A DNA stretch of 18,635 nt from Chloroflexota bacterium (lineage in GTDB: Bacteria; Chloroflexota; Dehalococcoidia; SM23-28-2; RBG-16-64-32): the NCBI GenBank assembly GCA_022561095.1, contig JADFRV010000027.1, forward strand, positions 1-18,635, read 5' to 3'. Shown in pieces: positions 1 through 7,608 of this stretch (positions are counted from its first letter, which is position 1; every line of letters starts with the position of its first letter). Both the position numbers and the translations under genes were made by a program. Below the pieces are notes generated by a model. That model saw nothing but the letters and a program-made list of their open reading frames with translations. It made no database searches and was not told the origin of the DNA.

Positions 1-2407
1 GAGCCAGGGCCGGGGCATCGTTAATCCCGTCACCCACCATCCCCACCAGCTTTCCTTCCTTCTGAAGCTTCTTCACCTCGTTGGCCTTCTCCTCCGGCAG
101 CACCTCCGCCAGGACTCGCTCGATGCCGACCTGCCTCGCCATCGCCTCGGCGGTGCGCCGGTTGTCACCGGTGAGCATCGCCACCTCCACGCCCATCTGT
201 TTGAGTTCGGCCACGGCCGCCGCCGAAGTGTCCTTGATGGTGTCCGCGACCGCCACTATGCCCGCAGCCCGACCGTCCACGGCCACGTACATCGGCGTCT
301 TCCCATCGTCGGCCAGGGCTGCGCTCCGCTCGCTCAGCCCATCCATGGATATCCCGCGATCCGCCATGAGCTTGCGGTTGCCTGCGAGGACGGTGTGGCT
401 ATCGACGCTCACCTCGATGCCGTGGCCGGGGATGGCGTTGAAGTTTTGTGGCTCGACAAGCTGTATCTGCCGTTCTTGCGCCCCCTTTACGATGGCCTGC
501 GCCAGGGGGTGCTCGGAGCCCCGTTCGGCCGAGGCGACCAACCGCAGGAGCGTCTCTTCCTGCATATCGTCGGCGGCGATGACGTCCGTCAGGGACGGCT
601 CGCCTCGGGTGATGGTGCCGGTCTTGTCCAGGACTATGGCCTCTATGCGATGGGCCATCTCCAGCGCCTCCGCGCTCTTGATCAGGATGCCGCGCTCAGC
701 CCCCTTGCCTGTGCCCACCATGATGGACGTCGGAGTAGCCAGACCCAGGGCGCAGGGGCAGGCAATTATCAGGACGGACACGGACGCTACTAGGGCTAGT
801 GTGAGAGCGGTCTCGGTGGCGCCCAGGTACCAGCCTACGAACGTGGCGATGGCGAGAATGATGACCGCCGGCACGAAGTAGCTGGTGACCCGGTCGGCGA
901 CCCGCTGAATGGGCGCCTTGGAGCCCTGCGCCTGCTCCACCAGCTGGATTATCTGGGAGAGCATGGTATCCCTGCCTACCTTGGAAGCGCGGAACTTGAA
1001 GGCCCCGGTCTTGTTGAGCGTCGCGCCGATGACCTCTTCCCCTTCGCCCTTGGTAGTCGGGATGCTCTCTCCGGTCACCATCGATTCGTCCAGCGTGGAC
1101 CGCCCCTCGACGATGATCCCGTCGACCGGCACCTTCTCCCCCGGCCGAACGAGGATAACGTCACCCACCCCCACCTCCTCCACGGGGATGTCTTCCTCCG
1201 CACCGTCGCGCACCACGCGGGCGGTCTTCGCCTGGAGGCCCATCAGCTTCTTGATGGCAGCGCCCGCCTGGCCTTTGGCCCGCGCCTCCAGCAGGCGTCC
1301 CAGGAGGATCAGGGTAATGATGAGAGCGGCGGTGTCATAGTAGACCTGAACCAGGTTCTCGGGCAGCAGTTGGTCGAAGAAGGTGGCGATGATGCTGTAG
1401 CCGAAGGCAGCGGTGGTGCCAACTGTGATGAGGGTGTTCATATCCGCCGTACGGTTCCGCAGGGAGGCCCAGGTTGCGCGATGGATGGGCCAGCCGACCC
1501 AGAGGTAGGCGGGGGCGGCGAAGAGGAAGAGGAACCAGAACTCGCTCATCACATTCGGCAGGAAGCCGAACCACTCCTCGAAGCTCCCGAGAAAGACGAT
1601 GACGGAGAGGACGGCTCCCAGGGCGACGCGGCGGGTGAGATCGCCGATCTCGCGGCGTCGGGCCTCGGCCTCACGGTCGGCCACATCCTGAGGCGGTGCC
1701 TCATCCTCGCGTAGCTGTGCCCGATAACCGGTGCTCTCCACCTCACGCACCAGCGCTTCGGGTTTGACCTGGCCCGGGTTGTAGGCCACCTTAACCCTTT
1801 CGGCTGCGAAGTTGACGTCGACGCCCTCTACGCCCGGCAGCCTGTCCAGCGCGCGCTCGATGTTCACCACGCAGGTGGGGCAGGTTACGCCGCCGCCGAA
1901 GATGGCGATCTCGGCCTCCGCCGGCGCCCGGTCTGGCTGCGGCGTAGGATCGTCTGCCGGTTGCTTCTCCTGATGGCTGAACACCGCCCCAGCGCCATCC
2001 GCGGGCAGAGGGGTTTCATCCTCTGTCTCCGCCCCGTCCTCGGTGACGATGAGCTTGCCGTGGACCATGCTCATATGACAGCTGAAGCCGAACTCGCCCG
2101 CTTCTTCGGGGACCAACTCCAGGGTGGTGGTGGCGAAGGCGGGCAGGCTCTTGCTAACCTTGAGGTCCGGGAAGATCACCCGCGATGTGCAGTCTGTCCC
2201 CTCGCGGCGGTCGAACTTGATTCGCAGGGGAACACCCTTGCGGGCGCGGATGACGTTGGGCGAATAGCCGCCCTGGACGACCACGGTTACTTCCTGGACT
2301 CCGCCGGCCACTCTCGCCTCGGCCGCCGCCCGCTTGCCGAAGAAGAACCAGCCCAGGAACCCGGAAAGGCCGATGGCCCCTACGACGACTAGGACGTCAG
2401 CGAGCAC
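1..2407 (-). CDS. copA: Copper-translocating P1B-type ATPase with N-terminal cupredoxin-like domain (partial, 3' end off window)
   Basis: An ATP-driven pump expected to export Cu(I) across the inner membrane; 802 codons are visible and the C-terminus lies beyond position 1. The start is GTG at 2407, seven bases after AGGAGG. In order: an N-terminal hydrophobic anchor (about residues 3-23), a cupredoxin-like domain (about 38-125) ending in an FSCHMSMVHG segment, a linker, an HMA metal-binding domain with CPTC at 176-179, membrane helices, TGES at 445-448, the transmembrane CPC copper site at 550-552, the phosphorylation motif DKTGT with D594, and the hinge motif GDGINDAP at the window edge. 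CPC plus HMA identifies the copper subclass. The fused cupredoxin-like domain is unusual: most CopA proteins start with HMA domains. The gene follows the FAD enzyme by 71 bases on the same strand, so cotranscription is likely. Function is very likely; the fusion is read directly from one open frame. Confidence 0.95.
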   Translation of the reverse strand, partial: MLADVLVVVGAIGLSGFLGWFFFGKRAAAEARVAGGVQEVTVVVQGGYSPNVIRARKGVPLRIKFDRREGTDCTSRVIFPDLKVSKSLPAFATTTLELVPEEAGEFGFSCHMSMVHGKLIVTEDGAETEDETPLPADGAGAVFSHQEKQPADDPTPQPDRAPAEAEIAIFGGGVTCPTCVVNIERALDRLPGVEGVDVNFAAERVKVAYNPGQVKPEALVREVESTGYRAQLREDEAPPQDVADREAEARRREIGDLTRRVALGAVLSVIVFLGSFEEWFGFLPNVMSEFWFLFLFAAPAYLWVGWPIHRATWASLRNRTADMNTLITVGTTAAFGYSIIATFFDQLLPENLVQVYYDTAALIITLILLGRLLEARAKGQAGAAIKKLMGLQAKTARVVRDGAEEDIPVEEVGVGDVILVRPGEKVPVDGIIVEGRSTLDESMVTGESIPTTKGEGEEVIGATLNKTGAFKFRASKVGRDTMLSQIIQLVEQAQGSKAPIQRVADRVTSYFVPAVIILAIATFVGWYLGATETALTLALVASVSVLIIACPCALGLATPTSIMVGTGKGAERGILIKSAEALEMAHRIEAIVLDKTGTITRGEPSLTDVIAADDMQEETLLRLVASAERGSEHPLAQAIVKGAQERQIQLVEPQNFNAIPGHGIEVSVDSHTVLAGNRKLMADRGISMDGLSERSAALADDGKTPMYVAVDGRAAGIVAVADTIKDTSAAAVAELKQMGVEVAMLTGDNRRTAEAMARQVGIERVLAEVLPEEKANEVKKLQKEGKLVGMVGDGINDAPALA

Positions 2408-2427
2408 GATAGACACCTCCTGCTAGC

Positions 2428-2473
2428 GCGAACAATAATACGGCTGGGCGGGACGGAAGCCCATTGCGAACAA
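2428..2473. repeat. Pair of GCGAACAA direct repeats in the copA leader
   Basis: The octamer GCGAACAA (TTGTTCGC on the coding strand) occurs at 2428-2435 and 2466-2473, between the FAD enzyme stop and the copA start. A TATTAT hexamer lies beside the copA-proximal copy. It could be an operator for a copper-responsive regulator, but no known operator consensus is evident and chance cannot be excluded. Confidence 0.3.
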
Positions 2474-2478
2474 AAATC

Positions 2479-3657
2479 TTAACGCAGGCGGGCATGCTTC
2501 GATACCCTTCGCCGTTGGGCCAAACCGGCCGAGTAGACCAGCAGCGGCCGCAACGGGCCGACCTTGCGCAAAAGCCCCTGGTAGGTGGTTTCGCCGCGGA
2601 TCAGTTGGCAGAAGGCGTACCAGAAGCGCTGGCTGTGGCGCAGCAGGGCCACGTAGAGTGGCGGTGCATAGTGGAACAGCTCCTGGAGCTTGCGGGAGGC
2701 TGTCAGCTCCGGCTGCAGGCGGCGCTCCACCGCTCTCTGATAGGGCGATAGGTCGGTGGCCTCCCCGGCCAGATAGGCCATGATGGCGTCGGCGGCCAGG
2801 CGGGCGCTGAGGAAGGCCATGTGGATGCCCTCGCCGGTGAGGGGGTCGATGAGTCCGGCGGCGTCGCCCACTGCCAGCAGCGGTCCCCGGGCCACCGGGG
2901 TGCCGGGGACGCGCATGGGCAGGTGGTGGCCGCGCAGGTTCTCCAGCTTGGCGGCGTCGAAGCCGTAGCGGCGGCAGAGGTCGGCCAGCTTGGGCCGCAG
3001 GGTGAGGGCGGCGTACTTCCAGACGCCGACGCCCAGGTTCAGGTGGTCGCCCTTGGGGAACACCCAGCCGTAGCCGCCGGTCCACCCACCCAAGTCCAGG
3101 GCGATCAGTTCCCGCCACTCAGCCGGGACGCTCGGCGAGAAGGGAAGGTTGCCCTCCAGGGCCACTGCCTCCTCGAACTGGGGCCGCAGGCCGCCGCTGC
3201 GGCCACTGATCCCGTTGGCCCCGTCTGCGGCGATGAGGGTGCGGGCCCGGTAGGCCCCACCCCGGCTGCGCAGGGTGACCTGACCGTCTTCTACCTCCAC
3301 TGCGCGCACCGCCTCGCCGTCGTGGAAATCGCTTCCGGCCTCGCAGGCCGCCTCGGCCAGGAAACTGTCCAGCCGACAGCGCTGCGTCATGTAGGTCCAG
3401 GGCTGCCGGTACCAGCGGTCGAAGGCGGGACCGAGGCCGAGGAAGAAGCGGGCGCCATAAACGGTGCGCTCGATGACCGGCGAAAGGTCCAGGTCCAGGT
3501 AGGCGGCGGCGCGGATGGTGACGCCGCCGCCGCAGGGCTTGTCGCGGGGGAAGCGGGCGCGGTCCAGCAGGAGGACGGAGGCCCCCCGCTGGGCCAGGAG
3601 GCGCGCGGCGGTGCTGCCGGCCGGCCCGGCTCCCACCACGATGACATCGTAGAGCAT
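2479..3657 (-). CDS. Geranylgeranyl reductase family FAD-dependent oxidoreductase
   Basis: A 392-aa flavoprotein of the geranylgeranyl reductase / PHBH-like superfamily, whose members saturate isoprenoid chains of chlorophylls, archaeal-type lipids or quinones. The Rossmann FAD motif GAGPAG is at residues 9-14. The family's DKPCGG segment is at 39-44, the GD motif of the second FAD contact is at 264-265 in GDAAGLIDPLTGEG, and GEGIH is at 275-279. Length is typical. The ATG at 3657 has an AAGGGAGG ribosome-binding site and a TATAAT box about 35 bases upstream. It lies upstream of copA on the same strand. Neighbours do not show the substrate; reduction of a menaquinone or carotenoid side chain is possible. 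Family assignment is firm, substrate unknown. Confidence 0.88.
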   Translation of the reverse strand: MLYDVIVVGAGPAGSTAARLLAQRGASVLLLDRARFPRDKPCGGGVTIRAAAYLDLDLSPVIERTVYGARFFLGLGPAFDRWYRQPWTYMTQRCRLDSFLAEAACEAGSDFHDGEAVRAVEVEDGQVTLRSRGGAYRARTLIAADGANGISGRSGGLRPQFEEAVALEGNLPFSPSVPAEWRELIALDLGGWTGGYGWVFPKGDHLNLGVGVWKYAALTLRPKLADLCRRYGFDAAKLENLRGHHLPMRVPGTPVARGPLLAVGDAAGLIDPLTGEGIHMAFLSARLAADAIMAYLAGEATDLSPYQRAVERRLQPELTASRKLQELFHYAPPLYVALLRHSQRFWYAFCQLIRGETTYQGLLRKVGPLRPLLVYSAGLAQRRRVSKHARLR

Positions 3658-3690
3658 GCTAGACGCCTCCCTTCCATACGAGCGGCCACA

Positions 3691-3696
3691 ATTATA
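3691..3696 (-). promoter_or_regulatory. Consensus -10 box (TATAAT) for the FAD enzyme-copA unit
   Basis: A perfect TATAAT on the minus strand lies about 35 bases before the FAD enzyme start codon. At 16-18 bp spacing the -35 region (around GATGTC) is poor, so an activator may be needed, or this may be chance. The box overlaps the TAA that ends the transketolase remnant. Confidence 0.45.
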
Positions 3697-3817
3697 CCGC
3701 TAGGTGCGCCGCAGACATCGACGACGTCGGGTGCCCTGATCCGGCGGCAGTCGACGTGCGGATGCTATCGACGCTCAGTTGAGCCGAGAGCTCGTTCCAG
3801 AAGTCTTCTCTGGCCAT
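3692..3817 (-). pseudogene. Truncated transketolase N-terminus (41-codon remnant)
   Basis: A 41-codon frame with ATG at 3817 and a GGAGG site six bases upstream. Its residues 16-38 contain VDSIRTSTAAGSGHPTSSMS, which matches the thiamine-diphosphate-binding start of transketolases (the 'SIR..TAAGSGHPTS.MSAA' block). The frame ends at TAA (3694-3692) just after SAAHLAV, where a full transketolase would continue for about 600 residues. The stop lies inside the TATAAT box of the next gene, so the gene body appears to have been deleted with the break at the FAD enzyme promoter. The start signals are intact, so a short peptide could still be made. No enzyme function is possible. It sits 31 bases after the SPW/VKOR gene. 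Confidence 0.75.
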
Positions 3818-3848
3818 CTAGGGCCTCCATCTACCTATCGGGACGCGC

Positions 3849-5324
3849 TCAGCGAATGAACCGTCCCCAGCTACCGTAGCGCTCTCCCACCGGTCCGCGC
3901 GGCAGGCTGAGGACGATCAGGACGGCGCCCACTACAACATCGTTAATGGCCGAGCCCGTCGTGGACCCGTTAAGCAGCCAGGGGGCCACGATAAACCAGG
4001 CGCCGAAGAGGACATTGATGAAGCGGAGGGCACGGCCTACATCCGCCCAGGAGATGATTGCGACGGCCACAACCAGCGCTCCGATCACATGGGCGCTGTC
4101 AGCAGCGCTGCCGTCAGACCCGAAGATAGAGGGTGAGGCCATCAGCCATATGCCCAGCGCGGTGCTTACGAGCAGCGTCCAAGGCAGCGCCACACCCCAG
4201 ACCATTGCCTGTGGCGTGACCACGTCTGGATGAACCGGGCGCTCGTCCCTGGTATCAGATGGCAGCGTGCCGCCCAGCCAGAAGGCGTTCCACAGCGACT
4301 CGCCCGCCCGACGGGCTTTGACGAGAAAATCGCCCATGGCGACCACCTCGTCCAAAGTGAACGCGATCATGATCAGCATCGCCAAGCCCGTGAGTAGGCA
4401 GGGCGTGCACCAGGAGCCAACCGCTACCGGTTGGAGGACGATCAGCGTGACGCTGACAATGCCTAGCGGCACAACCAGGATGCCGAAAAACATCACCATC
4501 CAGGGCATCGTGCGCCAGCGCTGCCTGTCACCCATGAAGGCCATCAACCCCTCGATCATGTACGCCACCGCGCCCAAGCCTGCGTCGGAAATGGGGAACC
4601 CCTCCGACACGTCCGAGCCGAGCACTTGCTCTGTGCCATCACCGAAGAGGGGGTCCCATGCGGAGTCGATGTAGCCCAGCTGAAAGGCGGCCATATAGCG
4701 CGACAGGGCGAAGCCGAAGAACGCCAGGGCGATAATCGGCGCCCGTTGCGGCCAGGTCGAAGGATTGTACGACCAGCCGGGCGGCACGTCCGGGCCCGGG
4801 AGCATACGCATACCCGGCATTCCCGGCATAAGCAGCACGAAGGTGATGACAAGCGCGCCGGAGAGCGTGTCGTTGGCGTAGGCTACAGCCGAAGGGGCGA
4901 ACACGAGTGGCGCAAACAGGAGCCACACGCCAACTAGAGAGTTCGCCCAGGGCGCCCACGCAGGCCGTCGCACGAGCGTTACCGTGGCGAAAGCCATGAT
5001 AAGCGCGCCGCTGACGATGTCGCTCCAGGTTTGACCTTGATCCTCGTAGCCGAGTGAGACCGGGCTGGTCATCAACCACGCGCCCAGAAGAATGGCGGCG
5101 AAGAAGTGCGCCCAAGGCGTCGCAAGGCCGTGCGCCATTCCCTCCATGCCGCCCGGTTCGGCCGCCATGCCTTCATGACCCGACATGCCTGTCATGGCGT
5201 CAGGCCCGTTGCTTTCGCTGGCCGGCATCGCTTGGTCTGTTTGGTGGCTGCCCGCGTCGGGCCCCTCAGCGGCTGAGTCAGGCGGAGGCGCGCCCTGCCC
5301 GGGGCGGCGGTGCTCGTCGCTCAT
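3849..5324 (-). CDS. SPW-repeat membrane protein with VKOR-like CxxC core
   Basis: A 491-aa multi-pass membrane protein in three parts. Residues 1-68 are hydrophilic and rich in Met and His (GMSGHEGM, GGMEGMAHG), resembling copper-binding tails. Residues 70-170 hold two SPW-type repeats (GAWLMTSPV, GVWLLFAPLVF). Residues 190-335 resemble vitamin K epoxide reductase, with a WCTPCLL motif (C306, C309) at the start of a helix. Residues 375-475 hold two more SPW-type repeats (GIWLMASPSIFG, GAWFIVAPWLL). Canonical VKOR exchanges disulfides with quinone using two Cys pairs. Here only the CxxC is present and the loop pair is missing, so classical disulfide relay is doubtful. Its ATG shares one base with the epimerase stop (TGATG), which implies translational coupling. 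Architecture is clear, role inferred. Confidence 0.82.
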   Translation of the reverse strand: MSDEHRRPGQGAPPPDSAAEGPDAGSHQTDQAMPASESNGPDAMTGMSGHEGMAAEPGGMEGMAHGLATPWAHFFAAILLGAWLMTSPVSLGYEDQGQTWSDIVSGALIMAFATVTLVRRPAWAPWANSLVGVWLLFAPLVFAPSAVAYANDTLSGALVITFVLLMPGMPGMRMLPGPDVPPGWSYNPSTWPQRAPIIALAFFGFALSRYMAAFQLGYIDSAWDPLFGDGTEQVLGSDVSEGFPISDAGLGAVAYMIEGLMAFMGDRQRWRTMPWMVMFFGILVVPLGIVSVTLIVLQPVAVGSWCTPCLLTGLAMLIMIAFTLDEVVAMGDFLVKARRAGESLWNAFWLGGTLPSDTRDERPVHPDVVTPQAMVWGVALPWTLLVSTALGIWLMASPSIFGSDGSAADSAHVIGALVVAVAIISWADVGRALRFINVLFGAWFIVAPWLLNGSTTGSAINDVVVGAVLIVLSLPRGPVGERYGSWGRFIR

Positions 5325-6433
5325 CAGGCGCTCTCCGGCGGTCGTTCGGCTTCCTGCTGCAGCCAGCGCGGGGCCTCCAGGTCGTTCTCCTCGTACCAGC
5401 CGAGTGGGTCCGCCTTGAGGGCCGCGATCATCTTGGGCAAGGTCTCGCGTAGCGAGTGCCTGGGCTCCCAGCCCAACAGGTTGCGCGCGCGCCCTATATC
5501 GAGGGCGTAGTGGTCATTGGCGCGATCGATCATCCACGGGCGGATGAATGACTTGGAACCTGGGAGCTTATCCAGCAACCAGGTCCCAACCTTCGTCAGT
5601 GGCCCTAGCTGGGTGGGGATTTCGAGCGTTTCCCAATTCTGGCCGTGGATCAGACGGGCAAACGTGTGCTGGAGCTCGTCGTAGCCGAGCGTCTCCGGCT
5701 CGCCGATCAGGAGGGGCAGCTCCGGTGGCAGCTCGGCGCGCCGCTCGACGGTTAGCTCAATGGCGTCTACCACGTCATCCATGTGAACGAAGGACTGGCC
5801 GTGGGAGGTCGAGCCAGAGTAGAGACGGCTGGTGAACTGTTTCTGGTGAATGCGCTGGATCTGATTGGCCAGCGGGATCGAGTGGCACAGATCATCGTAG
5901 ACGCCGGCGATGCGATGGAACATGGCAGGTATCTCGCCCCGCAGCTCCGTTATTACCGCCTCCGTCCGCACCTTCGACGCCGGGTACGCCCACGTAGGTC
6001 CGATCGGCCAGTCCTCGTTGATGAACTGGCCAGGCTCCGCCGACTCGTGCACGAGCATGGTGCTAGAGAAGAGAAACTGCTCTACCTGGAAGTCGAGTTC
6101 GTGCAGCGTGTGCAGCAGGCGCCCGGTGCCGTTGATCGTAATCTCCTCGTATTTCGTGCTCGGCTTGCCGAAGAAGTCGTAATAAGCGGCGAGATGGATC
6201 ACGGCGGCCACGTGCGAGCCGTGGTGCTCGCGGATGACCGTCATTCCCTCCCGCACGTTCTCGTCCGACGTGATCTCGACGGGGACGTAGACGCAGCCGG
6301 GCGGCGGCGGGTTGGGAGCTTTGCGGTCGAAGCCGACTACATCGCCGTAACGTCCGGCGAAGCGGCGCATGACCGCGTCTCCGATCCTCCCGTTCGATCC
6401 CGTGACGATGATGATGCCGTTGTCAGGTTTCAT
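5324..6433 (-). CDS. NAD(P)-dependent epimerase/dehydratase (extended SDR family)
   Basis: A 369-aa extended short-chain dehydrogenase/reductase. The cofactor motif GSNGRIG is at residues 12-18 after a hydrophobic strand, and D36 follows the second strand. The active-site serine block FSSTM is at about 122-126, and the catalytic YPASK has Y150 and K154. These enzymes act on nucleotide sugars or similar substrates. The C-terminal part (RANDHYALDIGRARNLLGW...) is typical of the family. The ATG at 6433 has GGGAGG nine bases upstream. It is followed by the SPW/VKOR gene with a one-base overlap, and preceded by a possible short leader frame that overlaps its start by four bases. The substrate cannot be told from sequence. 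Confidence 0.88.
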   Translation of the reverse strand: MKPDNGIIIVTGSNGRIGDAVMRRFAGRYGDVVGFDRKAPNPPPPGCVYVPVEITSDENVREGMTVIREHHGSHVAAVIHLAAYYDFFGKPSTKYEEITINGTGRLLHTLHELDFQVEQFLFSSTMLVHESAEPGQFINEDWPIGPTWAYPASKVRTEAVITELRGEIPAMFHRIAGVYDDLCHSIPLANQIQRIHQKQFTSRLYSGSTSHGQSFVHMDDVVDAIELTVERRAELPPELPLLIGEPETLGYDELQHTFARLIHGQNWETLEIPTQLGPLTKVGTWLLDKLPGSKSFIRPWMIDRANDHYALDIGRARNLLGWEPRHSLRETLPKMIAALKADPLGWYEENDLEAPRWLQQEAERPPESA

Positions 6434-6537
6434 TCGCTGGCCTCCCGGACGGCGTGGCCGCCATATTCCTTACGGAGCACCGCATCACCTTGGCGCTGAA
6501 CGATTCAGCCTGGCGCGCCGGGAATGGGGATGGACAT
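6430..6537 (-). other. Possible leader frame with in-frame UGA before the epimerase
   Basis: ATG at 6537 follows an AAGGAGG site by five bases and encodes MSIPIPGAPG, then TGA (6507-6505). The same frame then stays open for 24 codons to a second TGA (6432-6430) that overlaps the epimerase ATG by four bases. It could be a translated leader peptide, a decayed small gene with a nonsense mutation, or chance. I do not recognise the peptide. No selenocysteine insertion hairpin was identified by eye. Confidence 0.25.
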
Positions 6538-6645
6538 CTTTGCCTCCTTCTTGTCTGGCATCCGCCATTTTGGTCCCGCGCCGCCGCTGCGGTGTGCCTA
6601 TCACGGTATACGGGCGGCCTCGCCCAGAACCATGATCGCTTCTAT

Positions 6646-7173
6646 CTAGCCCAGCAGGTACTTCAGCCACGGCATCTTCTTCACCGTCTCCGTTCGCTCG
6701 AGATAGGAGTCAATGCCGAGGATGCGGCCGGCGCCCAGGGCTCCCAGCAAGGCGAGAATACCGAAGTAGATGAAACGATCATCTATGAAAGGGTGGTGCT
6801 CCGGCCACAGCTCTGCCAGATAGAACATCAGCATCATAAGCGCCCCGAAAAACGCGCCCACTCGCGTGAACAACCCCAGGATCAAAGAGAAGCCGATCAG
6901 GATCTGACCCCAGATCACCAGCGGGTCGATGACGTCGACCGCAGTCTGGTTGGTGCCCATATCGACGAATATATCCTTCAGCGGCCCCTTACTGGCGTTG
7001 GCAAGGAAGCCCCCTGCGGAAAAGTCAGTGATCAGCTTGTCGAATCCCGACCAGATCAGAAAGAATCCCATGACCAATCGGCCAGCGAGGGTCAGGAACG
7101 GCAGGACTGTATCAGCGTGCGTGAACTCGAACGTCCGCCCCAGCGCTGTCACTGTGTAGGTAGTCTCCTTCAT
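6646..7173 (-). CDS. DoxX-family integral membrane protein (copy 1)
   Basis: A 175-aa protein of the DoxX/DoxD family, predicted to have four membrane helices. Relatives include the small subunit of archaeal thiosulfate:quinone oxidoreductase and the mycobacterial DoxX that works with SodA and a thiosulfate sulfurtransferase in thiol-stress defence. The block WSGFDKLITDFSAGGFLANA after helix 1 and the helix-4 LGALGAGRILG segment are the clearest family features. I chose ATG 7173 over an upstream in-frame start because AAAGGAGG lies just ahead of it. A -35/-10 pair is centred about 50 bases upstream. About half the residues match the DoxX protein at 12064-12609, but this copy is shorter at the N-terminus. 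The actual substrate is unknown. Confidence 0.88.
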   Translation of the reverse strand: MKETTYTVTALGRTFEFTHADTVLPFLTLAGRLVMGFFLIWSGFDKLITDFSAGGFLANASKGPLKDIFVDMGTNQTAVDVIDPLVIWGQILIGFSLILGLFTRVGAFFGALMMLMFYLAELWPEHHPFIDDRFIYFGILALLGALGAGRILGIDSYLERTETVKKMPWLKYLLG

Positions 7174-7207
7174 TTGACCCGCCTCCTTTCGTCTCGCGAT
7201 AGACAGA

Positions 7208-7236
7208 AGCATACGATAGTCCTACCCGGATGACAA
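7208..7236 (-). promoter_or_regulatory. Sigma-70-type promoter for doxX copy 1
   Basis: On the minus strand TTGTCA (7236-7231) and TATGCT (7213-7208) are separated by exactly 17 bases. They match 5 of 6 and 4 of 6 consensus positions. The predicted start is near 7200, giving a leader of about 25-30 bases that carries the AAAGGAGG site. This lets doxX be expressed separately from the two genes upstream. Confidence 0.55.
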
Positions 7237-7263
7237 ATCAGGTTAGGGGTGTCTGGGGAGCCA

Positions 7264-7556
7264 TCACGACACCGCCAGGTCCATCTTGATCTGCTCGAAC
7301 TCCTCGCGAGTGATATCGCCCCGGGCGTACCGCTCCTCGGCGATGTCTAGGGCTGCGGGCTGAGGAGCGCCAGGCCTTCAGGGACTGAAGCCGGAACAGT
7401 GTCTAGCACAGCGCTCTCACCAATGGCGGCCGCTGTGGAGGCCGTTCCGCCAGTATCGTAGGCCAATGCGCCGGCCGTCCAAGCAAACGCCGTGCCCAGT
7501 ACGACCGTCGCGAGGACAGTGGCCCGGAGAGCCATCCACTTAAATTGAGCGGGCAT
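7264..7556 (-). pseudogene. Small exported/membrane protein with SHOCT-like tail, frame-disrupted
   Basis: ATG 7556, behind GAGGAGGA, opens a 69-codon frame. It begins with a basic N-terminus and a hydrophobic stretch (about residues 8-33) ending in AGALAYD, like a signal peptide or anchor, then a small-residue-rich segment, and stops at TAG 7349-7347. In the -1 frame, starting across that stop, the sequence reads LDIAEERYARGDITREEFEQ (from 7350) and continues IKMDLAVS to a TGA at 7266-7264. This is a good match to the SHOCT short C-terminal domain (RYARGEI-x-EEF). That frame has no start codon of its own and is closed upstream by TGA. The likely original product was a TM-SHOCT protein broken by a one-base indel. 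Programmed -1 shifting or a sequencing error would look the same. Confidence 0.65.
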
Positions 7557-7608
7557 TGTCTTCCTCCTCGCCTGCTTGTTTATCGGCGGCTGCGTAAGCC
7601 GGTGAGCT

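Noticed and set aside
81..1340. Long open frames on the plus strand across the left end
   Set aside because: They are antisense to the copper ATPase, which has all its family motifs on the minus strand; the plus frames are low-complexity Ser/Arg-rich translations.
6485..6670. Minus-strand 61-codon frame between doxX copy 1 and the epimerase
   Set aside because: It begins within the doxX 3' end with no ribosome-binding site and is Arg/Gly-rich with no recognisable motif.
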